Assembly: GCF_000717175.1 (NCBI RefSeq)
Contig: NZ_JNYD01000016.1
Span: 1 to 64,000, forward strand
Length of the DNA: 64,000 bases
DNA from: Pseudonocardia autotrophica
GTDB taxonomy: Bacteria > Actinomycetota > Actinomycetes > Mycobacteriales > Pseudonocardiaceae
Direction: 5' to 3'
Shown here: in pieces, positions 42,044 through 49,854 of the stretch
Numbering within the stretch: position 1 is the stretch's first letter
How the letters are laid out: each line of letters begins with the position of its first letter
Translations under genes and position numbers: made by a program
The notes under the pieces: model-generated
Seen by the model: only the letters and a program-made list of their open reading frames with translations
Database searches by the model: none
Told to the model about the DNA's origin: nothing

Positions 42044-43207
42044 GTGCAGGCCGTCCGCCCCACCCGCGTCGAGGCACTCCTCGGAGTCGCGGTGTTCTGC
42101 CTGGTCGCGGTCGCCGTCATCGGGGACGCGGGCCCGGACGGCCGGTCGACCACCGGCACCGTGACCGCGTTCGCGTTCGCGGTGGGGTTCGGCGCCCTGC
42201 TGGTGGCCGCCCGAGCGTGGCCGGTCCCGGTGCTGCTCGTGACGGCGGTCGGCATCGTCGTCTACTACGTGCTGGACCTGCCGCCGATCGGACTGGCCGC
42301 GCCGATCGCGGCCGCGCTGTACGTCGCCGCGGAGCGCGGGCGCGTGGTGTGGGCCGTGGGCGTGGCCGGCTGCCTGCTCGCGGCGTCGATCGGCGTGCGA
42401 CTGGCCGAGGGCGACGACCCGGCGATCGTCCTCGGTCTCCAGCTCGGCTCCGAAGCGGCACTCGTGCTCGCGGTCGTCGCCCTCGGCGACGCGGTCCGCA
42501 GCAGGCGGGCGCTGCGTGCCGAGCTCGCCCGCCAGGCGGACGCCGCGGAGGAGGAACGGCGCCGCGAGGCCGCCCGGCAGGTCGACGCCGAACGCGTGCG
42601 CATCGCGCGCGAGCTGCACGACACGCTCGGGCACACGATGTCCGTGGTCACGCTCCAGGCGGCGGTCGGGGAGGAGGCCCTCGCCGACGGCAAGCCCGCC
42701 GACGCACAGGCCGCGCTCGCCGCCATCGGCACCGCCGGTGCGGGCGCGATGACCGAGCTGCGGGCCACCCTCGGGACCCTGCGCCGGGACACCGGCGCTC
42801 CGGAACCCGCGGCGGGCCTCGACCGGCTCCCGGCGCTGGTCGACGGGGTGCGCAGCGGCGGGCTGCCGGTCGAGCTGCGCGTCGACGGGGACACCGCCGC
42901 GCTCCCCGCGGTCGTCGCCACCACCGCCTACCGCGTGGTCCAGGAGGCGCTCACCAACGTGCTTCGGCACGCCGGGGCCACCCGCGTCACCGTCGCCGTC
43001 GAGGTGTCCGGCGGGCGGCTGCGGGTGGAGGTCGTCGACGACGGGCGCGGCGCCCCCGGCGGCCGGGTCGCCGTCGAGCCCGGCCACGGCCTGCACGGCA
43101 TGACCGAGCGGGTCGCGCTGCTCGGCGGGGAGGTCCGGGTCGGCGACGCCGAGGGCGGCGGCTTCCGCGTCCGTGCCTGCCTGCCCGTCGGGCGGGCGGC
43201 CACATGA
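42044..43207 (+). CDS. Sensor histidine kinase (HisKA_3 type)
   Basis: A 387-aa kinase. GTG 42044 is chosen because a -10-like TACTCT lies just upstream, suggesting a leaderless message; an earlier start is possible. Residues 10-155 hold about six membrane helices. A Glu/Arg-rich coiled coil (LARQADAAEEERRREAARQVDAERV) leads to the phospho-acceptor RIARELHDTLGHTMSVVTLQAAVG. The ATPase shows EALTNVLRHAGATRV, VVDDGRGAPGG and GHGLHGMTERV. Its stop overlaps the response-regulator start (ATGA). This is a second NarL-type pair, paralogous in layout to that at 37.1-39.0 kb. Confidence 0.9.
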   Translation: MQAVRPTRVEALLGVAVFCLVAVAVIGDAGPDGRSTTGTVTAFAFAVGFGALLVAARAWPVPVLLVTAVGIVVYYVLDLPPIGLAAPIAAALYVAAERGRVVWAVGVAGCLLAASIGVRLAEGDDPAIVLGLQLGSEAALVLAVVALGDAVRSRRALRAELARQADAAEEERRREAARQVDAERVRIARELHDTLGHTMSVVTLQAAVGEEALADGKPADAQAALAAIGTAGAGAMTELRATLGTLRRDTGAPEPAAGLDRLPALVDGVRSGGLPVELRVDGDTAALPAVVATTAYRVVQEALTNVLRHAGATRVTVAVEVSGGRLRVEVVDDGRGAPGGRVAVEPGHGLHGMTERVALLGGEVRVGDAEGGGFRVRACLPVGRAAT

Positions 43208-43866
43208 CCCCGGTGCGCGTCGTCCTCGTCGACGACCAGCATCTCGTCCGCGCGGGCCTGCGCGGGCTCCTGGAGCGCGACCCCGGCATCACCGTCGTCG
43301 GCGAGGCGGGCGACGGCGCGACCGGGCTGGCCGTCGTCCGGACCGAGCGGCCGGACGTCGTCCTCATGGACGTGCGCATGCCCGGCACCGACGGGCTCGG
43401 GGCGACCCGCCGCATCCTGGCCGACCCGGCGCTCGACCGGGTCCGCGTCGTCATGCTCACCACGTTCGACGACGACGAGTACCTGTTCGAGGCCATCCGC
43501 GCCGGTGCGGCGGGGTTCCTGCTCAAGGACACCCGGCCCGACGCCCTCCGCGACGCCGTGCACACCGTCGCCGGCGGGGACGCGTTGCTCTCACCCGCCG
43601 TCACGCACCGGGTCCTCGCCGCGGCGGCCCGCGCCGCCGCGCCCACCCCGGACCGGATCGCCTGCCTCACCGCTCGCGAGCGGGACGTCCTGGAGCAGGT
43701 CGGTCGGGGCCGGTCGAACGCCGAGGTGGGCGCCGCGCTGTTCCTGAGCCCGGAGACCGCGCGGACCTACGTCAGCCGGCTCCTCGCCAAGCTGGGCGCC
43801 CGCGACCGGTCGCAGCTCGTCGTCATCGCCTACGAGAGCGGCCTCGTCCGCCCCGGCGAGCCCTGA
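43204..43866 (+). CDS. NarL/LuxR-family response regulator
   Basis: A 220-aa partner of the preceding kinase. The receiver has LVDDQHLVRAGL, the Asp in VVLMDVRMPGTDGL, TTFDDDEYLFEAIRAGAAGFLLKDT with the conserved Thr and Lys, and the effector domain ends LTARERDVLEQVGRGRSNAEVGAALFLSPETARTYVSRLLAKLGARDRSQLVV. ATG 43204 overlaps the kinase stop. No operon partner follows; the next gene runs toward it. Targets are unknown. Confidence 0.92.
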   Translation: MTPVRVVLVDDQHLVRAGLRGLLERDPGITVVGEAGDGATGLAVVRTERPDVVLMDVRMPGTDGLGATRRILADPALDRVRVVMLTTFDDDEYLFEAIRAGAAGFLLKDTRPDALRDAVHTVAGGDALLSPAVTHRVLAAAARAAAPTPDRIACLTARERDVLEQVGRGRSNAEVGAALFLSPETARTYVSRLLAKLGARDRSQLVVIAYESGLVRPGEP

Positions 43867-43897
43867 CCCGTGGGCGTCGGCGGTCCGACCGGGTCCG

Positions 43898-44884
43898 TCA
43901 GGCGCTGTCCCGCTCCACCACGTGGGCGGGGAAGCGGCGCACCGCGTGCCCCGGGTCCCACCGCCCCTCGATGGCGGAGAGGACGACCCCGGCGAGCGGG
44001 GTGTCGCCGCCGGTGAGGTCGCCGGCGACCGAGGTCAGGCGGGGCCGCAGCAGGTCGCAGAAGGGGTCGTCGTCCATCCCGATCACGGCGACCCGGCCGG
44101 GCACGTCGATCCCGGCGTCGGTGAGGGCGCCGAGCAGCAGCCCGGCGTGCCGGTCGCTCGGCCCGACGACGCCGTCGGGCATCCAGCCCCTCCGCCACTC
44201 CTCGACGACCCGGTCGGCGGCGTCGACCTCGGGCGGCATGGGCACGTAGCGGGCCTCGAGCCCGCGCTCGGCCGCCGTGGCCAGCACCTCGGCGATCCGG
44301 TTGCCCAGCACCAGGTCCGCGGCGCGGTCGTCGTACGAGCCGAGGACGGCGATCCGCCGGCAGCCCCGGTCGGCGAGGCGGGTGGCGGCGACGCGGCCGA
44401 GCTCGCCGTCGTCGAGCACCACGGTGGCGGTGAGTTCCGACGTCCGCCGGCCCAGCGCGACCGGCACCGTGCCGGCCTCGGCGAGCATCGCGACGCTCTC
44501 CTCGGTGAACCGGTCGAGCGTCGCGACGACGGCCGCGGGCCGCAGCGCCAGCCACGCCCGGGCGGCCGCGAGCCCGCTGACGGTGGGGTCGCCGTGGATG
44601 AGGAAGGTGTAGCCCGCCTTGCGCACCTCGGACGCGATCCGGACCAGGCCGAAGAAGGGCAGCCGGTCGCTCATGATCGAGCTGCCGTCGACGTGCCCGA
44701 CGACGAGGTCGCTGCGCCCGCGCCGCAGCGACCGCGCGCTGACGTGCGGGACGTACCGCAGCGCCTCCGCGGCAGCGAGCACCTTGGCGCGCGTCTGCTC
44801 GGGGATCCGGGCGCCGGGCGTCTGGTTGAGCACGTAGGAGGCGGTCGCCCGGGACACGCCCGCCTGGCGGGCGACATCGCTCAT
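43898..44884 (-). CDS. LacI-family transcriptional regulator
   Basis: A 328-aa repressor from ATG 44884 (MSDVARQAGVSRATASYVLNQTPGARIPEQTRAKVLAAAEALRYVP), a complete LacI HTH with hinge helix. The ligand domain has ELGRVAATRLADRGCRRIAVLG and DGVVGPSDRHAGLLLGALTDAGIDVPGRVAVIGMDDDPFCDLLRPRLTSV, the periplasmic-binding-protein-like fold that senses a sugar. The start overlaps the stop of the DUF2306 gene (ATGA), an unusual operon partner. No sugar operon is directly adjacent in the same unit, so its target is unclear. Confidence 0.9.
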   Translation of the reverse strand: MSDVARQAGVSRATASYVLNQTPGARIPEQTRAKVLAAAEALRYVPHVSARSLRRGRSDLVVGHVDGSSIMSDRLPFFGLVRIASEVRKAGYTFLIHGDPTVSGLAAARAWLALRPAAVVATLDRFTEESVAMLAEAGTVPVALGRRTSELTATVVLDDGELGRVAATRLADRGCRRIAVLGSYDDRAADLVLGNRIAEVLATAAERGLEARYVPMPPEVDAADRVVEEWRRGWMPDGVVGPSDRHAGLLLGALTDAGIDVPGRVAVIGMDDDPFCDLLRPRLTSVAGDLTGGDTPLAGVVLSAIEGRWDPGHAVRRFPAHVVERDSA

Positions 44885-45651
44885 CGTCGCCGCTCGAGGC
44901 CCTGCGGGGCCGTGCGCTCCGTTCGGACCGGTCGTGCCGTCCACCTGGCCGATCCTGCCAGCCACCACTCCGCCACGATCAGGTTCAGTACCCATGACGC
45001 CCAGACGGAGACACCGACGGCCTGCGCGATCACGGTGGGTGCACCGTCGGCGCCCGACAGGGCGCCGGGGGCGTACACCGCCAGGCAGATCGGTGACCAC
45101 ACGCGATTGGCCACGATGGACCACGTGAGGGCGACGCTGCGCACCATCCAGGCCCGGTGCTGCGCGTACCGGCGCCGCCGGGCCGTCCGGTACCCCAGCA
45201 CGCCGGTGACCAGCCAGAGCACGCCGAGCGCGGTGTTGCCCGCCTGCTGCACCGGCCCCAGCTCGCCGAAGGGGGCGACCGTGAGGACCGCCAGCCCGCC
45301 CGGGAGCACCCCGGCGAACAGGTACAGCCGCCCGCTCCACCGGTGCACGCGGGGGTGCGTGCGGCGCAGCCACGGCCAGACCTGCAGCACGCTGGTCAGC
45401 AGGGCGACCGAGCCGAAGGCGATGTGCGCTACCAGCATCGGGTAGAAGTGCGGCAGCTCCGGCCGGGGCGGGACGCGGGACCGCGCCGGGTCCAGGCCGA
45501 CGTAGGGCGGCAGGGCGATGACGAGGAACAGGACCGCGAGGAGCGCGAGCGGCAGGACCCAGGGACGGCGCCAGAAGGACCGCGACGGGCTCGACGGCGG
45601 CGGGCTCGACGGCGGGTGCGGCGGGGGCGGCGTGGTGGTGGGTGCGGCCAT
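44881..45651 (-). CDS. DUF2306 membrane protein
   Basis: A 256-aa integral membrane protein with about six to seven helices after a Pro/Ser-rich N-terminus. HFYPMLVAHIAFGSVALLTSVLQVWPWLRRTHPRVHRWSGRLYLFAGVLPGGL and YAQHRAWMVRSVALTWSIVANRVWSPI are the conserved DUF2306 segments: an H-R-W-x-G-R-x-Y motif and a second H-R-x-W-M-x-R. The family is of unknown function; conserved His residues in helices suggest heme or metal binding. It overlaps the LacI start, so the two are co-transcribed. Confidence 0.82.
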   Translation of the reverse strand: MAAPTTTPPPPHPPSSPPPSSPSRSFWRRPWVLPLALLAVLFLVIALPPYVGLDPARSRVPPRPELPHFYPMLVAHIAFGSVALLTSVLQVWPWLRRTHPRVHRWSGRLYLFAGVLPGGLAVLTVAPFGELGPVQQAGNTALGVLWLVTGVLGYRTARRRRYAQHRAWMVRSVALTWSIVANRVWSPICLAVYAPGALSGADGAPTVIAQAVGVSVWASWVLNLIVAEWWLAGSARWTARPVRTERTAPQGLERRR

Positions 45652-45748
45652 GCCGTGATCCTGCGGCGCCGCGGCGGGGCCGCGGCACCCGACCGGCCCC
45701 CGGATCCGTGGTGGGGGAGTCCGGAGTACCCGCAGCTCAGTGGGGGTC

Positions 45749-45788
45749 GTGAGTGCCGAGTGCCCCTCTAGGGGCAGTCGCCGCTCAC
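45749..45788. repeat. Second copy of the 40-bp palindromic element
   Basis: An imperfect 40-bp palindrome beginning GTGAGTGCCGAGTGCCCCTC and ending GTCGCCGCTCAC, centred near CTAG. It has the same length and end sequences as the perfect palindrome at 924-963, with a different centre. It overlaps the last codon of the leftward LacI gene (stop at 45785), again at a 3' end. Confidence 0.7.
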
Positions 45789-46789
45789 GGGGGAGCGGTG
45801 GTGCCCCGGACGACCAGCTCGGGGGTCAGCTCGGTCTCGCCCGGCGCGAGGTCGGGGTCGTCGAGGCGGGCGGCGGCGGCGCGGACGGCGTGCCGGGCGA
45901 GCAGGCCGGCGTCCTGCCGGACCGTCGTGAGGTCGACGTGGGAGAGGCGGGCGAGCCGGTCGTCGTTGTAGCCCACCACGGAGACCCGCCCCGGGACGTC
46001 GACCCCGTTGCGGCGCAACGTGTCCAGTAGCCCGAGCGCGCACCGGTCGTTGGCGGCGAGGACCGCCGTCGGCAGCTCGGGGCCGGCGAGCAGGGCCTGC
46101 GCGGCCGCGATCCCGGCGTCCTCGTGATACGCGCCGGGCAGCACGCGCGCGCGGTCGGCGAGGCCGTGCGCCGCCATGGCGTCGAGGTAGCCCGTCCGGC
46201 GGGCGGCGGCGTTGGGGCCGGTGCCGCCGTCGACGTGCACGATCGCCCGGTGCCCCAGGCCGACCAGGTGGTCGACCGCCTGCCGGACGCCCTCGGCGTC
46301 GGCGCTGTGCACGCTGTCGAGCCCCGGCGCGGCCCGCCCGACCACCACGGCGACGGTGCGGACACCGAGCTCGGCGAGGAAGGCGTCGTCGACGTCCGGC
46401 CCGAGCAGGACGATCGCCTCGCAGCGGTGGGCCAGCAGGCCCTCGACCGCCGTCGCCTCGTCGCGGCCGGGGGTGCGGGCGGAGAGCAGCACCTCGTAGC
46501 CGAGCCGCTCGGCCTCCGGGTAGATGGCCTCGACGAGATCGGCCTCGAACGGCTCGCGGACGGTCATCAGCACGCCGAGGGTCCGGCTGCGCCCGCGCGC
46601 CAGCAGCCGGGCGGCGCTGTCCGGGCGGTAGCCCAGCTCCTCGGCCGCGGCCAGCACCCGGGAGCGGGTCTCGGCGGAGGCGCCGGGCTGGCCGCGGAAG
46701 ACCAGGGAGACCAGCGCGCGCGAGACGCCGGCGCGGGCGGCGACGTCGACCATCGTCGGCCGGCGGCGCGGCGGGAGGGGCGTGGCCAT
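45785..46789 (-). CDS. LacI-family regulator of the adjacent inositol-like operon
   Basis: A 334-aa repressor. The HTH is PTMVDVAARAGVSRALVSLVFRGQPGASAETRSRVLAAAEELGYRPD, and the sensor domain contains TLGVLMTVREPFEADLVEAIYPEAERLGYEVLLSART, AVLAANDRCALGLLDTLRRNGVDVPGRVSVVGYNDD and ARLSHVDLTTVRQD. It is divergent from the sugar-isomerase operon at 46981, and a perfect 16-bp palindrome lies in the gap just after that operon's promoter. That makes this LacI protein the obvious repressor of the operon. An internal ATG 12 codons in is a possible start. Confidence 0.92.
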   Translation of the reverse strand: MATPLPPRRRPTMVDVAARAGVSRALVSLVFRGQPGASAETRSRVLAAAEELGYRPDSAARLLARGRSRTLGVLMTVREPFEADLVEAIYPEAERLGYEVLLSARTPGRDEATAVEGLLAHRCEAIVLLGPDVDDAFLAELGVRTVAVVVGRAAPGLDSVHSADAEGVRQAVDHLVGLGHRAIVHVDGGTGPNAAARRTGYLDAMAAHGLADRARVLPGAYHEDAGIAAAQALLAGPELPTAVLAANDRCALGLLDTLRRNGVDVPGRVSVVGYNDDRLARLSHVDLTTVRQDAGLLARHAVRAAAARLDDPDLAPGETELTPELVVRGTTAPP

Positions 46790-46853
46790 GGCGGCATCCT
46801 CGCAGGTCGTGGGCGGGGTCCACCGCGCGGTGCGACCCGTTCACGACTATGTC

Positions 46854-46912
46854 TTGACATGCGCACCTTGCGGTCACCATAGTGTGCCACGGAGCGACTA
46901 GAGCGCTCTAGT
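46854..46912 (+). promoter_or_regulatory. Promoter and LacI operator of the inositol-like operon
   Basis: TTGACA (46854-46859) and CATAGT (46878-46883), 18 bases apart, form a good -35/-10 pair. The perfect palindrome ACTAGAGCGCTCTAGT (46897-46912) begins 14 bases after the -10, over the first transcribed bases, the classic place for repression. The central CGCTC/GAGCG is typical of LacI-family operators. Confidence 0.8.
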
Positions 46913-46980
46913 ACCACGACGAGGGCGTCCGACCCGGACGCTCGCGCCATCGGCACCGAGGACGACCGGGAGACAGCAGC

Positions 46981-47904
46981 GTGGCCCCTTCATCGACGAT
47001 CCGGATCGGCTCCGCGCCCGACTCGTGGGGCGTGTGGTTCCCGTCCGACCCCGACCAGACCCCCGCCGACCGGTTCCTCTCCGAGGTCTCCGGCGCCGGG
47101 TACGAGTGGATCGAGATCGGGCCGTACGGCTACCTCGCCACCGACCCGAACGAGCTGCGGGACCAGTGCGAGAAGCACGGCCTGAAGATCTCGGCCGGCA
47201 CCGTCTTCGAGCACCTGCACCGCCCCGACTCGTGGGACGACGTGTGGAAGCAGGTCACCGACGTCGCCGCGCTGACCGCCGCGGTCGGCGGCGAGCACAT
47301 CGTGGTCATCCCCGACACCTGGCGCGACCACAAGACCGGTGCGCCGCTCGAGGACCGGGTCCTCTCCGACGAGCGCTGGAAGCTGCTCACCACCGGCATG
47401 GACGAGCTGGGCCGCCGCATCCTCGAGGAGTACGGCCTGCACGTGCAGTTCCACAGCCACGCGGACAGCCACGTCGGCCACCAGCACGAGATCGAGCGGT
47501 TCCTGGAGAACACGAACCCCGAGTACGTGAACCTGTGCCTCGACACCGGGCACGTCTCGTACTACGGCGGCGACAACGTCGCGCTGATCACGAAGTACCC
47601 GGAGCGCATCGGCTACCTGCACCTCAAGCAGGTCGACCCGGCGATCATCGCCCGCGTCGAGGCCGAGGACCTGCCGTTCCCCGAGGCCGTCAAGCTCGGC
47701 GCCATGATCGAGCCGCCGCTGGGTGTGCCGGACATGCGCGAGGTCATCGCCGCGGTCGAGGGGCTGAACCGCGACATCTACGCGATCGTCGAGCAGGACA
47801 TGTACCCCTGCCCGCCGGACCACCCGCTGCCCATCGCGCGGCGCACCCACACCTACCTCGCCGGCTGCTCGGGCCGGCTCGACATCGGCACCCCGAAGGC
47901 CTGA
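46981..47904 (+). CDS. Sugar phosphate isomerase/epimerase, IolE-like (inosose dehydratase type)
   Basis: A 307-aa TIM-barrel enzyme. RIGSAPDSWGVWFPSDP at the N-terminus is the IolE (inosose dehydratase) opening, and metal ligands are seen in AGTVFEHLHRPDSW, YGLHVQFHSHADSHVG, LCLDTGHVSYYGG and DIYAIVEQDMY. The GTG start follows GGGAGACAGCA. It is first in a five-gene operon with a Gfo/Idh/MocA dehydrogenase and a second isomerase. In inositol catabolism IolE acts after the dehydrogenase IolG. IolB, IolC and IolD are not here, so a related cyclitol or keto-sugar is also possible. Confidence 0.85.
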   Translation: MAPSSTIRIGSAPDSWGVWFPSDPDQTPADRFLSEVSGAGYEWIEIGPYGYLATDPNELRDQCEKHGLKISAGTVFEHLHRPDSWDDVWKQVTDVAALTAAVGGEHIVVIPDTWRDHKTGAPLEDRVLSDERWKLLTTGMDELGRRILEEYGLHVQFHSHADSHVGHQHEIERFLENTNPEYVNLCLDTGHVSYYGGDNVALITKYPERIGYLHLKQVDPAIIARVEAEDLPFPEAVKLGAMIEPPLGVPDMREVIAAVEGLNRDIYAIVEQDMYPCPPDHPLPIARRTHTYLAGCSGRLDIGTPKA

Positions 47905-47918
47905 GAGGACGCGAAGAC

Positions 47919-48917
47919 ATGTCCGACGATCTGCGTATCGCCGTGGTCGGCGTGGGGAAGATGGGTTCCTTCCACGTCGACAGCCTCACCCGCCGCGTCC
48001 GTGGCGCGCGCGTGACCGTGGTCAACGACTTCTCCGCCGAGCAGGCCGAGAAGGTCGCCGGCCCGATCGGCGCCCGCACCGTCGCCGACCCGTTCGAGGC
48101 CATCGGGGCCGACGACGTCGACGCCGTCGTGCTGGCCAGCCCCGGCTTCGCCCACGAGAAGCAGGTCCTGGCCTGCCTCGAGCGCGGCATCCCGGTGCTC
48201 TGCGAGAAGCCGCTGACCATGGACGGCCCGTCGTCCTACGAGGTCGTGAAGGCGCAGGCCGAGAGCGGCCGCGACCTGATCCAGGTCGGCTTCATGCGCC
48301 GGTTCGACACCGAGTACGTCGCCCTGCGCGAGCTGATCACGAGCGGCTCGGTCGGCGCCCCGCTGATGCTGCACTGCACGCACCGCAACCCGGCCGTGCC
48401 GGACTCCTTCAACTCGGAGATGGCCATGGCCGACTCCGTGGTGCACGAGGCGGACTGCACCCGCTTCCTGCTCGGCGAGGAGGTCGTGGCGGTCACCGTG
48501 CTGCGCGGCACGCCCACGTCGGCGGCGCCCGCGGGCGTCTCCGACCCGATGCTCGTGCTGTTCGAGACCGAGTCTGGCCGGCTGGTGACGGTCGAGAGCT
48601 TCGTGCGCACGCAGGTCGCCTACGAGGTCCGCACCGAGCTCGTCGCCGAGAAGGGCAGCGCGACCATCGGGCTCGACCAGAACCTGGTGGTCAAGCAGGC
48701 CGGCCGCTGGGGTGGCACCATCGCCCCCGACTTCGTGGTCCGCTTCGGGCAGGCCTACGACACCCAGATGCAGCGCTGGGTCGACGCCGCCCGCCGCGGC
48801 ACGATCGACGGCCCCGGTGCCTGGGACGGCTACGCCGCCGCCGCGATCTGCGAGGCCGGCGTCGAGGCGGTCCGCACCGGCGGGCGCGTCGCGGTGAAGC
48901 TGGAGGCGCGGCCGTGA
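47919..48917 (+). CDS. Gfo/Idh/MocA-family oxidoreductase (inositol 2-dehydrogenase-like)
   Basis: A 332-aa NAD(P)-dependent dehydrogenase. RIAVVGVGKMGSFHVDSL is the GxGxxG nucleotide loop, RGIPVLCEKPLTMD has the conserved catalytic Lys of the EKP motif, and SVVHEADCTRFLLGEE contains the Asp and His that replace the usual active-site pair. It oxidises a ring or sugar hydroxyl. The order IolE-like, IolG-like, second isomerase with a sugar porter is typical of cyclitol operons. It follows the first gene by 14 bases and its stop overlaps the next start (GTGA). Confidence 0.87.
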   Translation: MSDDLRIAVVGVGKMGSFHVDSLTRRVRGARVTVVNDFSAEQAEKVAGPIGARTVADPFEAIGADDVDAVVLASPGFAHEKQVLACLERGIPVLCEKPLTMDGPSSYEVVKAQAESGRDLIQVGFMRRFDTEYVALRELITSGSVGAPLMLHCTHRNPAVPDSFNSEMAMADSVVHEADCTRFLLGEEVVAVTVLRGTPTSAAPAGVSDPMLVLFETESGRLVTVESFVRTQVAYEVRTELVAEKGSATIGLDQNLVVKQAGRWGGTIAPDFVVRFGQAYDTQMQRWVDAARRGTIDGPGAWDGYAAAAICEAGVEAVRTGGRVAVKLEARP

Positions 48918-49795
48918 AGCTCGCGCTGGACCCGCAGATGTTCTACGCGACGCACTCCGTGCTGGAGCTGCCCGACGTCGTGGCGAAGATGGGCTACCGG
49001 TGGATGGAGCTCTCGCCCAAGGCGGACTTCGTCCCGTTCTTCCAGCACCCGCGCGTCGACGACGCCACGGTGGCCCAGCTGCGCAAGCGCGCCGCCGACG
49101 CCGGGGTGGGGATCGCCTCGGTGCTGCCGGTGCTGCGCTGGTCGGGCCCCGGTGAGGAGGAGCGCCAGGCCGCGGTGCGGGCCTGGAAGCGGGCCATCCA
49201 GATCACCGTCGACCTCGGCGTGGACACGATGAACTCCGAGTTCAACGGGCGCCCGGAGGGCGCGGAGTTCGCCGAGGCCCAGTTCCTGCGCTCGCTCGAC
49301 GAGCTGCTGCCGATCTTCGAGCGCGAGGGTCTGAAGCTGGTGCTGGAGCCGCACCCGGACGACTTCATCGAGGACGGCCACGCGGCGGTGAACATGGTCC
49401 GGGGGCTGAACCGGGACTGGATCTCGTTCCTGTACTGCACCCCGCACACCTTCCACCAGGGGAACGACCCGGCCGGGATCATCGCCGCGGCCGGGGAGAA
49501 GGTCACCTACGTGCACCTGGCCGACACCCTGGACCACACGGCGTCGAACGGGCTGCGCTACATCGTCAACCCGCCCGGGTCGACCGCGCGGGTGCACCAG
49601 CACGCGGAGATCGGCCGCGGGGAGGTCGACTTCGACGCGGTGTTCGCCGCGCTCGCGTCGGTCGGGTTCGACGGCGTCGTCTCGTCCTGCGTGTTCGGGT
49701 GGGAGGAGGACGCCGAGGGCATCAGCGTGCGGCAGCGCGAGAAGGCCACCGCCCTGATCGAGAAGCACTTCGGCGCCGACCGCCTCCACGTCTGA
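48914..49795 (+). CDS. Sugar phosphate isomerase/epimerase (xylose-isomerase-like TIM barrel, IolH/IolI type)
   Basis: A 293-aa TIM-barrel enzyme from GTG 48914, overlapping the dehydrogenase stop. Metal-ligand segments are TMNSEFNGRPEGAEFAEAQF (Glu), LKLVLEPHPDDFIEDG (Glu, His, Asp) and YCTPHTFHQG with VTYVHLADTLDH (His, Asp). Active-site His and Glu positions are all kept. It probably isomerises or epimerises the keto intermediate made by the preceding dehydrogenase, as IolI or IolH does in inositol degradation. The exact step is unknown. Confidence 0.83.
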   Translation: MKLALDPQMFYATHSVLELPDVVAKMGYRWMELSPKADFVPFFQHPRVDDATVAQLRKRAADAGVGIASVLPVLRWSGPGEEERQAAVRAWKRAIQITVDLGVDTMNSEFNGRPEGAEFAEAQFLRSLDELLPIFEREGLKLVLEPHPDDFIEDGHAAVNMVRGLNRDWISFLYCTPHTFHQGNDPAGIIAAAGEKVTYVHLADTLDHTASNGLRYIVNPPGSTARVHQHAEIGRGEVDFDAVFAALASVGFDGVVSSCVFGWEEDAEGISVRQREKATALIEKHFGADRLHV

Positions 49796-49854
49796 CCGTC
49801 CGGCCGCGAGGGGCCGGTGCCCCTCGCGGCACCGTCCCCTCGCGAAGGATCCCC

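Noticed and set aside
45749..45788. Phage or element attachment site
   Set aside because: No integrase or element boundary is near; its match to the 924-963 palindrome and location at a stop codon fit a dispersed repeat better.
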